A stretch of 64,000 nucleotides of DNA, taken from GCA-2718815 sp963578105 (GTDB lineage Bacteria > Planctomycetota > Planctomycetia > Pirellulales > Pirellulaceae). The notes beneath the pieces are model-generated. The model was not told the origin of the DNA. It made no database searches and worked only from the letters and a program-made list of their open reading frames with translations. The stretch spans positions 4,044-68,043 of the forward strand of contig CAUZBP010000018.1 of NCBI GenBank assembly GCA_963578105.1, read 5' to 3'. Of this stretch, positions 37,880-45,981 are shown piece after piece; position 1 is the first letter of the stretch; every line of letters begins with the position of its first letter. A program made the translations under genes and the position numbers.

Positions 37880-39241
37880 ATGCATCGAAAAATTCACGAC
37901 GGCAGTTCAGGTCCTCGGAAGTCCAGAGGACTTTTCGGTAAAGGGCTAACAGCGAATGCTGTGTTCTTGCTGGTGTTCCCGCTGGCGGGTTCAGCGCGGA
38001 CTGAGAAAACTCTCCATGTGACGACGCCTCAGGCCCCACACGTTTACGATCTCCAGCACTCTACGATCCACCACGACAAGAGCTGGTATTGCGCTCATCC
38101 TCGGATGGTGACCTTCAAGTACTTTGGCGGAGGGGAGATTGTTGTGGGGCACAACCACGCGCTCTGTACCTACCATGAAGACACAGACGCGGGCCGCGCT
38201 CTCAAGCTGTGGGGTTCGTGGCACGATCGCCGCACAGGCTATTACACCCGATCCAAAGTGCTGCTGCAACGTTCCCTGGATGGAGGGAGAACGTGGCCCG
38301 AAGAGCACGATGTGATCGTGTAGGACGAGGGCATCTCTTCGGCGGAGAAGCGCAATTTTCTTTACCACCAGGATGGCCCGCGTGAATCCTACGACATGTT
38401 CCGGCCGGAGTCTGTATTCTTCTTCGGCCAGGCATACCTTCCGAAGGTGCGTGACATTATTCCCGTCTGTTTCGCTTTGCGTTCGCCGGACAAAGGGGCG
38501 ACTTGGGAGAAAGTGCCGACGATCATTAAGCATCCCGACGGCGATAAAAATCCCAACGGCGATTACATTTTTGTGCTTAGGAATTGTTATCCAGTTGTCC
38601 GCATGCCAGACAAGCGGACCTTGCTAGCGGTGGTGGTCGATGTCAAACCGGGTGGTGGTCCGATGGTCTATAGTAGTAGGGACCAGGGTGTTACCTGGAG
38701 CTTTCTCAGCCATGTGGCTGTTGACCGGTCCAGCCCCGGCCGGTTTACCTATGAGGGACTGATGTTGCTGCCCAGCGGCGAATTACAGTGCTATTATCTA
38801 CACATCTCCTCGGAGGATCAAAATGTGCAGGGCGTCAAGAACGCGATCTGTATGTCCGTATCCAAGGACGGGGGAAAGCATTGGTCCCAGAGCGTTCCGA
38901 TCGTGGGCGATGGTCGAGAGTGCTGGAAGAACCCGGGTGGTCCTGGCGTTGACTATCGCTCGCCATGGCCCATTCGACTCAAGGATGGTCGCATCCTGGT
39001 GGTTTTCGGCCGGCGACGGATGCCGATGGGTATCGGAGGGGTTCTCAGTTCCGATGGAGGCAAGACCTGGAGCAAGGAATTTGTCATTCGAGATGACGCA
39101 AGTTCAGGGGATATAGGTTATCCCGTCGGTGCCCAGTTGGACGACGGTCGCATCTTTACTGCCTACTACTATACCCTGCCTGACGGCAATAAATTTAACG
39201 GCACACGTTTCATCGCCAGCAGCAGCTTTCGCCTCAGATGA
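37880..39241 (+). pseudogene. Sialidase/BNR-type exo-glycosidase broken by an in-frame amber codon
   Basis: The frame starts at the ATG 37880 with a good ribosome binding site (GGAGAGGA) and a signal peptide (NAVFLLVFPLAGSA), runs to a TAG at 38321-38323, and then continues in the same frame without any shift (DEGISSAEKRNFLYHQDG) to a stop at 39241. Read through, it gives about 453 residues with five Asp boxes: SLDGGRTW, SPDKGATW, SRDQGVTW, SKDGGKHW and SSDGGKTW. This is a six-bladed sialidase propeller. A single substitution (for example Trp TGG to TAG) explains the break. As an intact gene it would be a secreted glycan-degrading enzyme, matching its sulfatase and FGE-like neighbours. Sequencing error cannot be excluded. 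Confidence 0.8.
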
Positions 39242-39312
39242 ACCACGTGCAGAGACAAGAGTGCAGTTGAGGACAGTAACCCTGCGTCACGTCAAAGATT
39301 TGGCCTGAGACT

Positions 39313-40860
39313 CTATGGCAAGGCTGCACGCCAACCCTGCTGTTGAAGTTCTCGCAGCCGGATCAAGGCGTCCTTGTAGACGGGCCGGCCGATCACGTTC
39401 GTGTTTTCCTGCGGATCACCAGCGTGGTCGTAAAGTTCCTCGTGGAGCAGTTCGTCGGTGGCGTGAACCCGCCAGGTCACGTAACGGTATCGCCTGGTGC
39501 GCACGGCGTTACCTCGGACTTCACCATGTTCGGGTACAAGATCACGTAAGAATTGACTGAACACTGCTTCCTTCCAGGGTAAATCCGGCTTGGCAAGCAG
39601 TGGTTTGAAGCTGGTACCCTCGACATGCGCCGGGACAGGCAAACCGGCCAATTCGCACAACGTCGGATAAAGATCCACGGATTCGACCAGGGCGGAAGTG
39701 GATTGGCCCGCCATCTGGTTGCGCGGGTCGACGACGATCAATGGAACGCGCGTGTCGATTTCGTAATTAGTTTTCTTGCCCCAACTTCCATGCTCGCCGA
39801 GCTTGAAACCGTGGTCAGACCAGAAGACAACGACTGTATTGTCTGCCAGACCCAAACGGTTTATTTCTGTCATCAGGCGTCCGACTTGGGCATCGACGAA
39901 ACTGACGGCAGCCAGGTAGCCGTGTACGAGTCGACGACGGTCTGCTTCCGCCAGTTCGCCTTCCCAGGGTTGGGGGACCTCCGCGAAGTCGCAGTGGTAG
40001 CGTAGTTCGTGCATCGTGTTCATGGCGACACGAGGCGCTCCGTCAGGTAGAAACGGATTCTTCGCCTCCGGCAGACTGTCGCGGTCATAAAGGTCCCAGT
40101 ACTTCCGCGGCGCATTGAACGGCAAGTGCGGGTTGACGTAGCCGACCGTCATGAAAAATGGTTGTCTCTGCTTGGCGACGCGTCGCAATGTAGCGAGCGC
40201 GGCGTTGGTCATCGCGCCTTCGTGGCGCAAATGGTCTGGAACATCAGCATCACACGTGGTCGGTGGACGGAGATTCTTGATAATCTCGTCAGGACGACCT
40301 TCTCCGCGGAGACGTTCTCGCACCTGTTCTAAAAAATCCCACTGTTGGTGCGTCCAGTACTTGATCGGTGTTTTGGAAACTCGATGTGGCTCGCTCCATG
40401 ACTGGGGATCTGGAAACTTCAGGTGGTAGACCTTTCCCCGTCCCACGGTGTGATATCCGTGGGCCATGAAGTGCTCTGGTAGAGTGGTCACAGCGGGGAC
40501 GTTGTTACGGAAGGGGGTTGCAAGCCGCCAAACTCCGGAGGTGTCCGGGCGCAATCCCGTCATCATGGCAACTCGCGAAGGATTGCATGCTGCGACTTGG
40601 ACATAGGACCGGTCGAAACGCATGCCGCGGCGGCAGAGGGCGTCGATGTTCGGGCTGACTGCGGTTGTGTCTCCGTAGCTTCCCAGCGAACAGCGCAGGT
40701 CGTCAACCACAATCAGTAGCACGTTCGGGTGTTCAGCACCTCGTGGAACCTGCTTCACTTCGGCGACATGGTCATCTTGCGAACAAGCGGACAGGAAGGC
40801 GCAGCAGCTCAAGAGCAAACCTAACGCCACACGTTGCGTTTCAGCCATCGGCCCTCTCAT
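39313..40860 (-). CDS. Exported Cys-type sulfatase (iduronate-2-sulfatase-like)
   Basis: 515 aa; an ATG at 40848 is an alternative. The N-terminus is a lipoprotein-type signal ending LLSCCAFLSAC. Alkaline-phosphatase-superfamily sulfatase marks: PNVLLIVVDDLRCSLGSYG with metal-binding Asp53-Asp54, and the maturation site ACNPSR with Cys92, which an FGE would oxidise to formylglycine. Further motifs are GKVYHLKFPD, VGYVNPHLPFNAP and VVFWSDHGFKLGEHGSWGKK. It resembles iduronate-2-sulfatase-type enzymes that desulfate polysaccharides outside the cytoplasm. Next to the FGE-like and sialidase-like genes, it suggests sulfated-glycan breakdown. Confidence 0.92.
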   Translation of the reverse strand: MRGPMAETQRVALGLLLSCCAFLSACSQDDHVAEVKQVPRGAEHPNVLLIVVDDLRCSLGSYGDTTAVSPNIDALCRRGMRFDRSYVQVAACNPSRVAMMTGLRPDTSGVWRLATPFRNNVPAVTTLPEHFMAHGYHTVGRGKVYHLKFPDPQSWSEPHRVSKTPIKYWTHQQWDFLEQVRERLRGEGRPDEIIKNLRPPTTCDADVPDHLRHEGAMTNAALATLRRVAKQRQPFFMTVGYVNPHLPFNAPRKYWDLYDRDSLPEAKNPFLPDGAPRVAMNTMHELRYHCDFAEVPQPWEGELAEADRRRLVHGYLAAVSFVDAQVGRLMTEINRLGLADNTVVVFWSDHGFKLGEHGSWGKKTNYEIDTRVPLIVVDPRNQMAGQSTSALVESVDLYPTLCELAGLPVPAHVEGTSFKPLLAKPDLPWKEAVFSQFLRDLVPEHGEVRGNAVRTRRYRYVTWRVHATDELLHEELYDHAGDPQENTNVIGRPVYKDALIRLRELQQQGWRAALP

Positions 40861-40973
40861 TAGGTAGTTTGCAAGTCTTGGTTGGGATTATAGCTTTCGG
40901 GCGGATTGAGCGTCAATGAAATCAGTCAAGGATGTTGGAAATCGAATGACTCTCTGTAGTTGTTGGTCCGGAC

Positions 40974-42392
40974 CTAGCTTACCAATGGGGTCAGAATCCT
41001 GGCGTCATATTCGTCGGTGAGTCGTTCGTTACGACCGTGCGAATCATAGGTCAAGTCACGATGATGGAGTCCAAGCTGATGCAGGATGGTGGCGTGCAGG
41101 TCGGAGACTTTCACAGGGTCTTTGACCGCGTAATACCCTAAGTCATCGGTCGCCCCGTATGCCTGCCCGCCGCGGATTCCTCCTCCTGCCAGCCAGAGGC
41201 TAAAGCCCTGCTTGTGGTGGTCACGCCCGTTACCACCCTGGCTGACCGGTGTACGGCCGAACTCTCCGCCCCAAACGACCAGAGTACTTTCGAAAAGGCC
41301 GCGGCGTTTAAGATCTTGCAGCAACGCGGCAGTCGGCTGGTCGGTTTCCAGGCAGCACTGCTTTGTTCGATTGGCATTGTCTTGGTGCGTATCCCACATC
41401 TGCCCACGGATCATTACCTGTACAAACCGCACGCCATGTTCGACAAGCCGCCGGGCCAACAAAAGTCGTGTTCCGTAGCTCGCGGTCTGCTCGTTGTCGA
41501 GGCCATATAATTGGTGTGTTTCCCGGGTTTCCTTTGAAAAGTCAAACGCCGCGGTGGCAGACACTTGCATACGACCAGCCAGTTCGTAGCTGGCAATGCG
41601 AGCTTGAAGTTCTGAGGCGATGCCCGGGTGGGAGTCCTTGTGTTTTGCGTTCAATGTTTGCAGAAGATCGAGTCGTAATCGCTGCACTGGATCAGAGACA
41701 CCAGAACTTGGATTTAAATGCATGACCGGTGTGCCCGAGTGACGGAAGTGTACGCCCTGGTAACGCGGCGGCAGAAATCCTGCAGACCAATTGCGCATTC
41801 CATCAACTGGCAATTGTGAATCATTTCGGAGCACGACGTATTCAGGCAGGTTGCTGTTTTCGGATCCCAGGGCGTAACTTACCCAGGCACCGATCGTCGG
41901 GCGACCCGAGACGGTTCGCCCGGTATGCATCATCCAGAGGGCCTGTTCATGATTGTTGTGCTCCGTGTACATCGAACGGATCACGGCAATGTCGTCCGCA
42001 TGCCGGGCCGTGTGTGGAATGATCTCCGAATACTCGACACCACATTGCCCCGCAGGTCGAAACTTGAAGGGCGTGCCCATCAGCCCGCCATGCTGGCTGA
42101 TCTGCACCAGATCTTTAAAGGATTCGGGCATCGGTTTGCCGTCGTGCTTGTTCAGTGTCGGCTTGGGATCGAACAGATCCATATGGCTCGGACCGCCATG
42201 TTGGAACAACTGAATGACAGCACGGGCCTTACCGGGATAATGGGATCGGCGGACCATTTCAGCCGTAGAACTTTCATTGAGCAACAGCGAACTCAACGCG
42301 ATTCCGGTGATACCGCTGATCGTGTGGCGGAAAAGTTCGCGTCGAGAGATCAGACTCCCGAGATCAAGCTGATCATAGTTATGGCACGGCAT
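40974..42392 (-). CDS. DUF1501 protein with Tat-like leader
   Basis: 472 aa. The leader SRRELFRHTISGITGIALSS is Tat-like. The DUF1501 pattern is clear: AVIQLFQHGGPSHMDLFDPK, IPHTARHADDIAVIRSMYTE, NHEQALWMMHTGR, RFVQVMIRGQMWDTHQDN, LVVWGGEFGRTPVSQGGNGR and DHHKQGFSLWLAGGGIRGG. The family belongs to the alkaline-phosphatase/sulfatase-like superfamily by fold; its role is unknown. It starts 15 bases after the stop of the DUF1549/DUF1553 gene, the usual planctomycete pairing, so the two are cotranscribed and probably cooperate outside the cytoplasm. Confidence 0.9.
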   Translation of the reverse strand: MPCHNYDQLDLGSLISRRELFRHTISGITGIALSSLLLNESSTAEMVRRSHYPGKARAVIQLFQHGGPSHMDLFDPKPTLNKHDGKPMPESFKDLVQISQHGGLMGTPFKFRPAGQCGVEYSEIIPHTARHADDIAVIRSMYTEHNNHEQALWMMHTGRTVSGRPTIGAWVSYALGSENSNLPEYVVLRNDSQLPVDGMRNWSAGFLPPRYQGVHFRHSGTPVMHLNPSSGVSDPVQRLRLDLLQTLNAKHKDSHPGIASELQARIASYELAGRMQVSATAAFDFSKETRETHQLYGLDNEQTASYGTRLLLARRLVEHGVRFVQVMIRGQMWDTHQDNANRTKQCCLETDQPTAALLQDLKRRGLFESTLVVWGGEFGRTPVSQGGNGRDHHKQGFSLWLAGGGIRGGQAYGATDDLGYYAVKDPVKVSDLHATILHQLGLHHRDLTYDSHGRNERLTDEYDARILTPLVS

Positions 42393-42406
42393 GGAAGGTT
42401 TCTCAT

Positions 42407-44698
42407 TCAGTCTACAAACAGAAACTCATTACTATTGAGCAATACCAAGCATAGCTGCGTCCAAGGTGTTGTACGAGCAGCCTGTTGCTTGGACTGTCCG
42501 GGTGTGTCTGTGTTGTGATCAAGTTCGCTGTGAACGGCGTGGTCCAAAAAACCGAAGACCGCCTGCTGTTCTGATTCGCCCGGCGGGCGCGAGAACAATA
42601 GTTCGTAAGCTTGCCGGAGGCGGGCGGTTTCTGCGTCCGGTAACTCGCTGAACAACCGGTCTGCCAGAACCTTGGCACTGATTTCCATAAACGGACTGTT
42701 GAGCATCGAAAGCGATTGAGTGACGACAATTGATTCGACACGTTCCGGACAATTGACTTCCATCCTGGGAGTATCGAACAGTTCCAACAGGGTTACCGGC
42801 TGGCTGCGGCGAACGATCAAGTAGACACTCGATCGGTTTCCCTGGCCACTGTCGGCGACCACAACCTGGCCGTCCGGCTGATGTGTGACCGGTACGGGAT
42901 GACCAAACATTTGTCGGTTCAGTTTTCCCGAGACCTGCAAAACAGTGTCTCTTACCACTTCACCCTCATGCCGTTGCGGCGTCCACAATCCGAGGAGCGC
43001 GTTGTCAGGGTCTGTCTCCTGCAAAGCGACATTGACCTCCGACGACTGGCGGTAGGCAGTGGACGTTAGCATCAGCCGATGCATGTGTTTCTGGCTCCAA
43101 TCGCCTGAGATCAACTCGCAGGCCAGCCAGTCCAAAAGATCCGGATGGGAGGGAGGCGACCCCAACTTTCCAAAGTTGTCCAACGTGGCAACGATCCCGC
43201 GTCCGAAGTGATGCGCCCAAATTCGATTCACATGCAGTCGGGCGGTCAATGGGTTTTGTGGATCGATCAACCAGTGAGCCAGTGCCAGACGTCTTCCCGT
43301 CGACTTGTAGCGAGGTTCAATCAGGAGCTGCCTATTGTTTTCGGACAACACGGCTGGAATGCCCGGCTCCACCGGTTCCCCCTTCTTGTTGAAGTCGCCC
43401 CGTACCAGCACGTGTGCCTGGGGCGGTTCGTCGTCCAGATCGACGAGACCCCGCAGTTGGACGACCGGTTGCTTCAGTGCCTCTTCCGCTGCAACGGCCG
43501 TCTGGAGCTTGGTGAGTTGTGCGCGAAACGCGGGGAAACGATTGGCCAGTGCATCCTCTCCAAGATCCACCCCTTCGGCATGCTGCTCAACGAGTTGTTT
43601 CTGTTGCTTATTTCGCTCTTTTGGATCGATCAGCAGGGCGGCTTGAATTTGCTTGCGCTGATCGGAGGTAATGTGTGTTCCCAACACCTCGTCGAGCGTC
43701 CTGATGCGATAGGTTTCAGTTGCCGTGGCGATTTCGGAACGCAGTTGGTCCAAGCGCGCATCGACCTGCTCATTCTGCTGTTCGATTCGTGTCCTGTCGG
43801 CATCGGTGGCCAAGGGGATGAAGCGAGCTTGCGAATGGAGCCATCGTTCCGGGTCGTATGACGATAAAAAGATCGCGTGTAGCCGATAATAATCTTTCTG
43901 GGAAATAGGATCGAATTTGTGGTCATGGCAGCGGGCACATTGAAGGGTCATTCCGAAGAACGCGGAGCTGACAATTTGGATGGTGTCGGCCAACACCTTG
44001 TGACATTCCAGTGGCTCTGCATACTTCTCGTAGGTCGGATCCAATGCCGTACGGAGAAACCCCGTGGCGACGAGGTTATCGACCAGTTCGGGAGTCAGTT
44101 CGCGGGCACGCCGCCAGTCGGCCAGTTCGTCGCCAGCAATCTGTTCCAACACAAAACGGTCGTATGGTTTATCTTCATTCATCGCTCGAATGACGTAGTC
44201 CCGATATCGCCACGCTTCCACGCGAATCCGGTCGGCCGCCAAATACCCATCCGAATCGGCGTATCCCGCCACGTCGAGCCAGTGCCGACCCCAGCGTTCC
44301 CCATACCTTGGGGAACTCAACACCCGGTCGATCAACCGCTCATAGGCATCGGGTCTGGAGTCACCCAGGAACTGATCAACTTCCTGAGGCGCGGGTGGCA
44401 AACCCAGTAGGTCAAAAAACAGTCGCCGGATCAGCACCCGCCGCATGGCATCGTGACGAAAGACAGTATCCTTTGCTTCCAACCTGACAAGTAGAAAAGC
44501 ATCTAGCGGGGTACGGACGCGGTGTTTTAATTGAACTGCAGGCACCGCCGGTCGGGACGGCGACTGCAAGGCCCAGAAGGATGAATCGTCTTTTGAAAAT
44601 GGACCGTCATCGGAGGACCGAAGTTCGTGCGCGCTCAACAGCAGAGCGAATGCCAAACCTGACACGAGTGAAGACAACGACAAAGGTCGAGAATTCAT
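42407..44698 (-). CDS. DUF1549/DUF1553 (PSCyt2/PSD1) protein
   Basis: 763 aa from the ATG at 44698 (a TTG at 44707 is in frame). A signal peptide precedes the mature part. DUF1549 (PSCyt2) is visible at about residues 55-260 (LIRRLFFDLLGLPPAPQEVD, YGERWGRHWLDVAGYADSDG, CARCHDHKFDPISQKDYYRL). The C-terminal PSD1/DUF1553 part includes LALAHWLIDPQNPLTARLHV and NRIWAHHFGRGIVATLDNFG, and SLSMLNSPFMEISAKVLADR near the end. Many relatives carry an N-terminal cytochrome c (PSCyt1) domain; here there is none, and the only heme-like CxxCH is the internal CARCHDHK. Role in the family unknown, probably extracytoplasmic catabolism. Confidence 0.9.
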   Translation of the reverse strand: MNSRPLSLSSLVSGLAFALLLSAHELRSSDDGPFSKDDSSFWALQSPSRPAVPAVQLKHRVRTPLDAFLLVRLEAKDTVFRHDAMRRVLIRRLFFDLLGLPPAPQEVDQFLGDSRPDAYERLIDRVLSSPRYGERWGRHWLDVAGYADSDGYLAADRIRVEAWRYRDYVIRAMNEDKPYDRFVLEQIAGDELADWRRARELTPELVDNLVATGFLRTALDPTYEKYAEPLECHKVLADTIQIVSSAFFGMTLQCARCHDHKFDPISQKDYYRLHAIFLSSYDPERWLHSQARFIPLATDADRTRIEQQNEQVDARLDQLRSEIATATETYRIRTLDEVLGTHITSDQRKQIQAALLIDPKERNKQQKQLVEQHAEGVDLGEDALANRFPAFRAQLTKLQTAVAAEEALKQPVVQLRGLVDLDDEPPQAHVLVRGDFNKKGEPVEPGIPAVLSENNRQLLIEPRYKSTGRRLALAHWLIDPQNPLTARLHVNRIWAHHFGRGIVATLDNFGKLGSPPSHPDLLDWLACELISGDWSQKHMHRLMLTSTAYRQSSEVNVALQETDPDNALLGLWTPQRHEGEVVRDTVLQVSGKLNRQMFGHPVPVTHQPDGQVVVADSGQGNRSSVYLIVRRSQPVTLLELFDTPRMEVNCPERVESIVVTQSLSMLNSPFMEISAKVLADRLFSELPDAETARLRQAYELLFSRPPGESEQQAVFGFLDHAVHSELDHNTDTPGQSKQQAARTTPWTQLCLVLLNSNEFLFVD

Positions 44699-44707
44699 CA
44701 GAGCCAA

Positions 44708-45118
44708 CTCAAAAATTCAGGGTAGAAAAATAAAAACCATAGCCAACCACAGTTTTTGATTTTGCAAATTTCTTTTGCCGACGTAAAGTCCGAGTTTAAA
44801 GCAACAGAGAAACCAACGGTGATTCATCTTGGTACGAATTTGTGCAGGGTGACAGAATCCGTCAACGGTTTGATCGGTAAGCGGGTCTCCATGTTCTGAC
44901 AAGAGAGACGAATTTGCACCTGCTATTATACTGGTTGGGAAGGAATAAGTGGAATCTGTCCGGATGAGAAATACAAGCAGCGTATCGGCGGGCTTGAGCG
45001 GGTCCGTTCCTGCCACGTGGTGCCCCAAACGCCCCGGATGTTTATTCCACGGGAGGTCATGGCACAAGATGTTTTCGGATTTCTCGAATGTTCAAGGGTT
45101 AAGTTATCCAAAACCGAG
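44708..45118. other. Intergenic region, no gene seen
   Basis: About 411 bases, moderately AT-rich. A 116-codon frame on the minus strand (44717-45067) has random-looking composition and no start signal. Should contain the promoter of the DUF1549/DUF1501 operon. Confidence 0.5.
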
Positions 45119-45385
45119 TTATGTTTCCCGGATCGAAAACCGGGTGGAAAATAGATTGTAGAACCAAGCGAAAAGTGCACCTCCGATCAGGCCATCCGTA
45201 AACGCCCACACAAATCCAATGATGCTGCCAGCAGGAGAGATGGTGAAGCCGCGATAAAGACGCCCGATGAAAGTCGCTTCACCAGTCGCGCCATCAAACG
45301 CGATCAGCCACCAGGTCAATGAGAAAATACCGATTCCCCAGAAAATTCCGCAGGTGAGCGCAAACGCTTTGACATGTAATTTCAT
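45119..45385 (-). CDS. Small holin-like membrane protein
   Basis: 88 aa with a good ribosome binding site (AAGGAAAGTGCTGAA before ATG). Two or three hydrophobic segments: FALTCGIFWGIGIFSLTWWL, SPAGSIIGFVWAF and LIGGALFAWFYNLF. The sequence resembles a small family commonly labelled 'bacteriophage holin' in bacterial genomes, but there is no phage gene nearby, so a chromosomal membrane protein of unknown function is the better description. The last codons overlap a short CCCGG/CCGGG hairpin. Confidence 0.7.
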   Translation of the reverse strand: MKLHVKAFALTCGIFWGIGIFSLTWWLIAFDGATGEATFIGRLYRGFTISPAGSIIGFVWAFTDGLIGGALFAWFYNLFSTRFSIRET

Positions 45386-45981
45386 TTCAGCACTTTCCTT
45401 GTTTGGATGGGCGATCTGTGACTTTACAGTACCTTTCGGACGTTCGTTGACCCAACTTGTGACCAGCCGAATGGACGATCGAATATAGAGGCAAGTTGAT
45501 GGGTTTTAAATCCACTACTTTTCATGTAGCGATGACTTGTGAAGTTGAAGGAACTCGCGTCGAATTGAAACTTATCAGCGTACTCTTGAATAGACAAAAA
45601 CAAAGCGAATGTTTCATAGGCCAATTCATAAAGGTTCTTTCTGTTCCGGTTCTGGAAACCGTCCAACACGGCGTGTGTCCTATTAGCTTCGCTTCTCTAC
45701 GATCAAGGAGTAAAACATCGGGGGCGATAGGCCCGTACGTACCGCTCCTCTCCGCCGCGTGGTACAACAACAATTGGCCAAAGCGGGTATTTGACAGACA
45801 ATTTCAGCAGATTTAAGTTAAACTTCGTAGGCCCATACCAATTTCTATCAGTCCTTGTGCTCCCGCCCGACCAGCCGTCGGTAGCGGATAGAATGTGGGT
45901 AATCTCCACCGAAACAATGTGGGTAATCTCCACCGAAACAATGTGGGTAATCTCCACCGAAACAATGTGCAGGAGTCGAAG
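45386..45981. other. Intergenic region, AT-richer, ending in a tandem repeat
   Basis: About 596 bases between divergent genes. An 81-codon minus-strand frame (45424-45669) has a somewhat protein-like composition but no relative I know. The right end holds three 24-bp repeats (listed separately) and the AGGAG ribosome binding site of the gene at 45982. Confidence 0.45.
45892..45969 (+). repeat. 24-bp tandem repeat, three copies
   Basis: Three identical copies of a 24-bp unit (45892-45915, 45916-45939, 45940-45963; each begins AATGTGGGTAATC and ends CACCGAAAC), followed by six more matching bases. There are no unique spacers, so it is not a CRISPR. It lies 12 bases before the ATG at 45982 and covers the likely leader region of that gene. 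The unit is a multiple of three and keeps an open frame (GNLHRNNV) if read from an upstream ATG. Confidence 0.95.

Noticed and set aside
38321..38323. Programmed read-through or pyrrolysine at the TAG in the sialidase-like gene
   Set aside because: No PylT/PylS or context signal is visible, and secreted sialidases do not use it; a point mutation or sequencing error is simpler.
45119..45385. Small 'holin'-like protein as a sign of a prophage
   Set aside because: No lysin, integrase, structural phage gene or attachment site is present; the family is common in chromosomes.
45892..45969. CRISPR array
   Set aside because: Direct repeats are adjacent without spacers and no cas gene is nearby.
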